Assembly (NCBI GenBank): GCA_903864895.1 | Contig: CAIPHQ010000145.1 | Location: forward strand, 1-36,064 | Length of the DNA stretch: 36,064 nt | Source: an uncultured Rhodospirillales bacterium | Lineage (GTDB): Bacteria; Pseudomonadota; Alphaproteobacteria; Acetobacterales; Acetobacteraceae | Direction: 5' to 3' | Shown here: piece by piece, positions 31,722-36,064 of the stretch | How positions within the stretch are numbered: the stretch's first letter is position 1 | Layout: every line of letters begins with the position of its first letter | The notes under the pieces: generated by a model | Database searches by the model: none | Seen by the model: only the letters and a program-made list of their open reading frames with translations | What the model was told of the DNA's origin: nothing | Translations under genes and position numbers: made by a program

Positions 31722-32633
31722 CTACATGACCCGCAGCAGCACATCCTTCGAGTTGTAGCGCGCCGGGACGGCGGCATTGAACAAGTCGGCCGGAATCTGC
31801 ACCGGCTGGTCGCTGCCATATTCCGGCAGCACCAGAATGGTGTAGCCGCAGCGGCGCGCCAGATCGGTGATCAACGCGCCGAGCCTGACCGCTTCCGGCA
31901 GCACTTCCACCAGAATGGCCGGGCGCTGGCGCAGGATCTGTTCAAAGGCCGACTCGAGCAACTCGGCCTCGATGCCTTCCGCGTCGATCTTGATCACGTC
32001 GCAGCCATCCGCCAGCGCGGGAAACGGCAATCCGTCCACCACGATGGTGCGATCGGTGGACCGGCCGGAGACCTCGCTGCCCACGGTCAGATGCGCGCCC
32101 ACCGGCGCATCACGGCCTTCGCGCGGCACGTTCAGGCTGACCTGCGCCGGTGTGCGGCCAGGGATCACCGCCGCCTGCAAGATCTGCGCGCGCCCGGCCA
32201 GCCCGTTGCGCTCCACATTGCCGCGAAGCAGTGCCGCGACCTCGGGCACCGGCTCCACCGCCACATACTGCCCGCCTGCCGCCCGCGCGCCCAATACGGT
32301 GAACAGGCCGACATTGCCGCCCACCTCCAGCACCGAGCGGGATGTGGCGCACAGATCAATCCAGGTCTGCGCCACGATGCCTTCGTAACCCTGCACGCCG
32401 AACCAATAGACCGCCTCCATCACCATGCTGTTGGTGGAGGTGAAGCTCAGCTCCGGGTAATCGAGCGGGCGGATACCGCCGGGCAGGGTAGCCAGCGTGC
32501 CGCGAAAATACGGCAGGGCCAGCTTCAGCAGCGCCACGCAGGCGCTGCGCAGCACGCTGCCGCGCCGCAGCCGGACGGCTGCAAGGCGCGGGAGGTATAG
32601 GCAACGCAGCGCCAGATGTCCCAGCGTCATCAT
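31722..32633 (-). CDS. FkbM-family SAM-dependent methyltransferase
   Basis: 303 residues from ATG 32633; the next codon (32630) is also ATG, and ATG 32669 would add 12 residues. The SAM site is V-L-E-V-G-G-N-V-G-L-F-T (~105), followed by Y-V-A-V-E-P-V-P-E-V. V-I-K-I-D-A-E-G-I-E (~223) and I-L-V-E-V near ~248 are the FkbM hallmarks. FkbM enzymes O-methylate sugars of polysaccharides, glycolipids or secondary metabolites. No glycosyltransferase is adjacent, so the acceptor is unknown. It lies 64 nt before plsC in the same direction and is divergent from the EamA gene. Confidence 0.9.
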   Translation of the reverse strand: MMTLGHLALRCLYLPRLAAVRLRRGSVLRSACVALLKLALPYFRGTLATLPGGIRPLDYPELSFTSTNSMVMEAVYWFGVQGYEGIVAQTWIDLCATSRSVLEVGGNVGLFTVLGARAAGGQYVAVEPVPEVAALLRGNVERNGLAGRAQILQAAVIPGRTPAQVSLNVPREGRDAPVGAHLTVGSEVSGRSTDRTIVVDGLPFPALADGCDVIKIDAEGIEAELLESAFEQILRQRPAILVEVLPEAVRLGALITDLARRCGYTILVLPEYGSDQPVQIPADLFNAAVPARYNSKDVLLRVM

Positions 32634-32792
32634 ATCAGCCACTCGATTGCAACAAATGATGACAGCCATATGAACCAACTCTGAACCCTGCGCTAGCCGG
32701 ACCGCCGGATGGGGGCATGACCGGCCGCAATCCCCGGACATCGACGCGCCACGACCGCCCTGCCAGTTTGCCGGCCAGCGGGGAGGACAGCG

Positions 32793-33692
32793 ATGCGGCA
32801 GACGATGAATGCAGGCGACTGGGCGCGGCTGGCCGGGCTGTCTGGCGTGTGGGGCGGGTCGTTCCTGTTCTTCCGCATGCTGGCCGGGGAGTTGCCGCCG
32901 CTGACCACGGTGCTGGGCCGGGTGTCCATCGCCGCCGTGGTATTGTTCGCCCTGCTGCGCGCCACCGGCACCCCGATTGCCATTCCGCGCAGCCAGGGGT
33001 GGCGGCTGCTGGGCATGTCCGCGCTGAACAACGCGCTGCCGTTCATGCTGTTCGCGTGGGGCGAGACGCGCATCGAAAGCGGCACGGCCGCCATTCTGAA
33101 CGCGATGACGCCGATGTTCGCCGTGCTGGTGGGTGCATTGGTGGTCCGTAGCGAAAACCTCACCGCCGGGCGGGTGGCAGGCGTGGCCTGCGGCATCGCG
33201 GGCGTGGCGGTGCTGATCGGGCCGGGCGCATTGCTGGGGCAGGACGTGCTGGGGCAGGCGGCGTGCCTGACGGCCTCGTTCAGCTATGGTTGCAGCATGC
33301 ACTACGCCAAGCGCATCACCGGCGTCTCGCCGCCCAACATGGCGCTGGGGCAACTGACGGCGTCCACCCTGCTGATGCTGCCACTGGCTGTGCTGATCGA
33401 CCGGCCATGGGCACTGCCCGCGCCCAGCCTGACCGGGTGGGGCGCGCTGCTTGGCCTTGCCGTGCCCTGCACCTCGCTGGCCTATCTGATGTTCTTCGAC
33501 CTGCTGCGGCGCGTGGGCGGCACCAACCTGTCGCTGGTGACGCTGCTGGTGCCGGTCTCGGCGGTGGCGCTGGGGGCGCTGGTGCTGGGTGAGCCAATCG
33601 GTTGGACGGCCATCGCAGGCATGGCGCTGATCGCCGCCGGGCTGGCGGCGATTGACGGGCGGTTGCTGCGGCTTGTGCGCGGTGCCGCCTAG
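32793..33692 (+). CDS. EamA/DMT-family permease
   Basis: 299 residues with ten hydrophobic helices in two EamA repeats (~10-145 and ~150-290). The start ATG 32793 has GGGAGG at 32781-32786. Family marks are [11 protein letters not shown] in helix 1 and [18 protein letters not shown] near the end. DMT permeases export amino acids, metabolites or drugs; no substrate can be assigned. Its TAG shares CTAG with the convergent dctA stop. Confidence 0.94.
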   Translation: MRQTMNAGDWARLAGLSGVWGGSFLFFRMLAGELPPLTTVLGRVSIAAVVLFALLRATGTPIAIPRSQGWRLLGMSALNNALPFMLFAWGETRIESGTAAILNAMTPMFAVLVGALVVRSENLTAGRVAGVACGIAGVAVLIGPGALLGQDVLGQAACLTASFSYGCSMHYAKRITGVSPPNMALGQLTASTLLMLPLAVLIDRPWALPAPSLTGWGALLGLAVPCTSLAYLMFFDLLRRVGGTNLSLVTLLVPVSAVALGALVLGEPIGWTAIAGMALIAAGLAAIDGRLLRLVRGAA

Positions 33693-34993
33693 GGCTTCCC
33701 GCCCCCCAGCACCCGCCGCGCCTGCGCCATGTCGAGTTGCCCTTCCCAGCGCGCCACCACCAGCGTGGCCACCGAGTTGCCGAACAGATTGGTGATGGCG
33801 CGCGCCTCGCTCATGAAGCGGTCAATCGCTAGCACCAGCACGATGCCGGTCACCGGCACCTTGCCGTTCAGCGTGGACAGGGTGGCCGCCAGCGTGATGA
33901 AGCCGCCGCCGGTCACTGCCGCCGCGCCTTTGGAGGTCAGCAACAGCACGCCCAGAATCAGCGCGTAGTCGCCCCAACTCAGCGGAATGCCCAGCGCCTG
34001 CGCGATGAAGGTGATAGCCATGGTGAAGTAGATCGACGTGCCGTCCAGATTGAACGCGTAGCCCAGCGGCACCACCAGCCCCACCAGCGACCGCCCGCAG
34101 CCCAGCGCTTCCAGCTTGCCCATCAGCGTCGGCAACGCGGCTTCCGAGGAACTGGTGCCCAGCACGATGAAGAATTCTTCTTTCAGATACACCAGCAAGG
34201 GCCACAGCCGCAGCCCGGCCAGCCGCATGACAATGCCCATCAGCCCGAAGATGAACACCAGGCAGGTGACGTAGAAGCACAGCATCAGGAAGCCGAGATT
34301 GGCCAGTGCGCCGATGCCGTATTTGCCCACCGTGAAGCTCATCGCACCGAACGCGCCGATGGGGGCCACGCGCATGATGATGCCGATCACGGCAAACAGC
34401 GCGTCATTGGCCTGCTCCAGCACATGCAGCACCGCCTGTCCGCGTGCGCCGATGCGCGCCATGCCGATGCCGAACAGCACGGCAAAGAACAGCACCGGCA
34501 GAATATCGCCCTTGGCGAACGCGCCCACGATGGTGTCGGGGATGATGCCCAGCAGGAAGTCGGGCAAAGTCAGGTGCGGGGCGGAGGTGTATTTGGCCAC
34601 GGCCGCCTTATCCAGCGTGGCCGGGTCGATGTTCAACCCCGCGCCGGGCTGCACGATATGCCCCACGGCGAGGCCGATCAGCATCGCCAGCGTGGTCAGC
34701 ACCTCGAAGTAGATGATCGCCTTCAGCCCGATCCGCCCGACCTCGGCGGTGTCGCTGAGTTTGCCGATGCCAACAACCACGGTGATGAAGATGATCGGTG
34801 CGATCATCATTTTCACCAGCTTGACGAACGCATCGCCCAGCGGCTGCATTTCGGTGGCGATGGACGGCGCGAAATATCCCAGCGCCACGCCCGCCGCGAT
34901 GGCGGCCAGCACCTGCAAGTAAAGCGTTCTGGAGGCGCGGGCGCTGATCACGGCGGTTTCCTCGGGGACGGGTTGCGGCCGATTGAGCATCAT
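33689..34993 (-). CDS. dctA: C4-dicarboxylate/proton symporter DctA (DAACS family)
   Basis: 434 residues from ATG 34993; the next codon is also ATG. The family motifs are complete: [14 protein letters not shown] near the N-terminus, [10 protein letters not shown] in HP1, [23 protein letters not shown] in HP2, and [13 protein letters not shown] in helix 8. It takes up succinate, fumarate and malate with protons. A dctB/dctD two-component pair, the usual regulator in rhizobia, is not present here. The sulfotransferase-like gene lies 28 nt upstream in the same direction. Confidence 0.94.
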   Translation of the reverse strand: MMLNRPQPVPEETAVISARASRTLYLQVLAAIAAGVALGYFAPSIATEMQPLGDAFVKLVKMMIAPIIFITVVVGIGKLSDTAEVGRIGLKAIIYFEVLTTLAMLIGLAVGHIVQPGAGLNIDPATLDKAAVAKYTSAPHLTLPDFLLGIIPDTIVGAFAKGDILPVLFFAVLFGIGMARIGARGQAVLHVLEQANDALFAVIGIIMRVAPIGAFGAMSFTVGKYGIGALANLGFLMLCFYVTCLVFIFGLMGIVMRLAGLRLWPLLVYLKEEFFIVLGTSSSEAALPTLMGKLEALGCGRSLVGLVVPLGYAFNLDGTSIYFTMAITFIAQALGIPLSWGDYALILGVLLLTSKGAAAVTGGGFITLAATLSTLNGKVPVTGIVLVLAIDRFMSEARAITNLFGNSVATLVVARWEGQLDMAQARRVLGGGKP

Positions 34994-35021
34994 GCCCGCC
35001 CGCCGGGCAAGGGCGTGCCGG

Positions 35022-35939
35022 TCAGGGGGCGAGCAGCCGGGCGAAACGGGCCACGCCGCGCGCGAAGGCCGCCGCCGCAAGCTGCGCCGCCGCGGGTTCG
35101 GCCATGTGCCGCGCTGCCAGCGCCGTCCACAGCGCCGCATCCAGCCGTGTGCGGCGGTGCAGCGCGTCGAACGCGGCCGGGGTGAATTCCTGTTCCAGCA
35201 GGGTCCGCGCGGCATCAGGAACATGCGGGGTTTCATTGACTACGGCATAGGTCACCGCAGCGCCGCACCACGCCGACAGCGCCTCGGTCAGGCCCGGGCG
35301 CTCGATAATTTCCAGAAACGAGAACCCGTCGAGCCGCGCCAGCGCCTGTTCGACCAGCATGGCATCGTCACGCTCAGCGATGAAGCCGTCACGCGGAATG
35401 GCCGGGTGCGGCCAAAGCAGCATCCGCAGCGAAAGATTGTCGGTCTGCGCTGCAATGCCGGCGCGTTGGAGAAACACCTCCAGCCGCTCGCGCGCCGACA
35501 GCGACACCTGCGCCCATGCGCCCCACGGCGACAATGCATCCGGCGTCTGCGCCCGCCAGTACACGTAATGCGACAGCAGGCGGCAGCGCGGTTCACGCAG
35601 AAACGTCATCATCTGCGCTGCCGGATAAGCCGCCTGCAAGGTGGAGCACGCCATGTGCGCGGCAATCACGTCCGCCCCCTGCGGCACCTGCGCGGGCGTG
35701 ACATGGATGTGGCTGCGAACGTCCGGCGCGATGGTGTCAAAACGGTCGAAGCCGCCGAACAGGCACAGGTCGAAACCCGACAGCAACTGGCGCGGCCGCA
35801 GCGCCGCCGTCAGCCCGCCGATCAGCGCCATGCCGGAGGTTTTCGGGATGTGCATCACTGCCAGCGGGCGCGCCGTGTCGCGAGGCTGGCCAGCCAGCCG
35901 CATCTGGGCGCGCGGCTGCGGGCGGGCGAACAGGCGCAT
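35022..35939 (-). CDS. Sulfotransferase-like P-loop protein
   Basis: 305 residues. [10 protein letters not shown] (~30-39) matches the 5'-phosphosulfate loop of Golgi-type sulfotransferases (Sulfotransfer_2 group). [16 protein letters not shown] (~113-128) matches the 3'-phosphate site R-x-P-x3-R-x2-S-x-Y. The second half is helical and ends in an alanine/arginine-rich stretch. A role in sulfating a surface glycan or lipid is likely but unproven; no PAPS synthesis genes are here. The 125 nt between its start and the window edge hold no recognisable gene. Confidence 0.8.
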   Translation of the reverse strand: MRLFARPQPRAQMRLAGQPRDTARPLAVMHIPKTSGMALIGGLTAALRPRQLLSGFDLCLFGGFDRFDTIAPDVRSHIHVTPAQVPQGADVIAAHMACSTLQAAYPAAQMMTFLREPRCRLLSHYVYWRAQTPDALSPWGAWAQVSLSARERLEVFLQRAGIAAQTDNLSLRMLLWPHPAIPRDGFIAERDDAMLVEQALARLDGFSFLEIIERPGLTEALSAWCGAAVTYAVVNETPHVPDAARTLLEQEFTPAAFDALHRRTRLDAALWTALAARHMAEPAAAQLAAAAFARGVARFARLLAP

Positions 35940-36064
35940 GCGGGGGATCCTGCGGCAATCGGCGGATTTTCACTATGGAAGCGGGTGCGGGGCGGGTCAA
36001 ACCGCCTGCGCACCTTGCGAACCGCGCCGCCGCCTGTATCGTCCGCCGCATCCAATTTGCCGCC

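Noticed and set aside
32634-33353. N-terminal extension of the FkbM protein to 33353
   Set aside because: The extension is antisense to the EamA gene and is His/Arg/Gln-rich without a domain.

Overview
The window is a dense, high-GC stretch of what looks like an alphaproteobacterial chromosome. The family mix (alpha-type hemD/mitofilin-HemX/hemY, MucR, Fur/Mur without CxxC zinc sites, OlsB, a DUF1127 mini-protein, NnrU, and a miaB-phoH-ybeY-corC set) fits Rhodospirillales, perhaps Acetobacteraceae. That placement is inference from gene content, not from a marker gene. I see no rRNA, tRNA, CRISPR array, insertion sequence or phage gene. No gene-free stretch exceeds about 225 bases.

Layout. 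1-1013: tail of an ScfR-like regulator, then a toxin-antitoxin pair whose PIN toxin is frameshifted. 1063-4066 (minus): hemD, a mitofilin/HemX-like membrane protein and hemY, all translationally coupled; hemC is not present between hemD and tsaD. 4119-6932 (plus): tsaD-rlmJ-gpsA. 6945-7606 (minus): an intact FitAB-type toxin-antitoxin pair. 7715-10329 (plus): murJ-trpS. 10434-14315 (plus): a complete ABC importer (binding protein, two permeases, ATPase). 14316-17031: a 3-hydroxyisobutyrate-dehydrogenase-like gene, a DUF1127 mini-gene with a structured leader, pncA and nth. 17093-17590: DUF2244 protein. 17600-22743 (minus): XRE regulator, lnt, 2-hydroxyacid dehydrogenase, olsB, fur, mucR. 22846-23106 (plus): TusA-like protein. 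23078-30468 (minus): rimI, tsaB, nitroreductase, nfu, NnrU, rhodanese, corC, ybeY, phoH, miaB. 30686-32633 (minus): plsC-like acyltransferase and an FkbM methyltransferase. 32793-33692 (plus): EamA permease. 33689-35939 (minus): dctA and a sulfotransferase-like gene.

How the genes work together. Most are housekeeping: haem synthesis (hemD, hemX, hemY), tRNA modification (tsaB and tsaD for t6A, miaB for ms2i6A), ribosome and rRNA maturation (rlmJ, ybeY, rimI), envelope building (murJ, lnt, gpsA, plsC, olsB), Fe-S delivery (nfu) and metal or global regulation (fur, mucR). Neighbouring genes in one direction very often overlap by ATGA or GTGA (hemD/hemX, tsaD/rlmJ, fitA/fitB, permease 1/permease 2, nth/pncA, fur/olsB, miaB/phoH, ybeY/corC, tsaB/rimI, HTH/PIN). 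Three convergent pairs end with shared or abutting amber stops around CTAG/TAGCTA.

I do not see a clearly new large system. The most unusual points are the broken PIN toxin with a composite HTH antitoxin, the highly structured DUF1127 leader, the missing hemC, the fur-olsB coupling, and a set of perfect short palindromes in front of nfu, mucR, fur and fitA. All functional calls come from reading motifs by eye; no database search was run.
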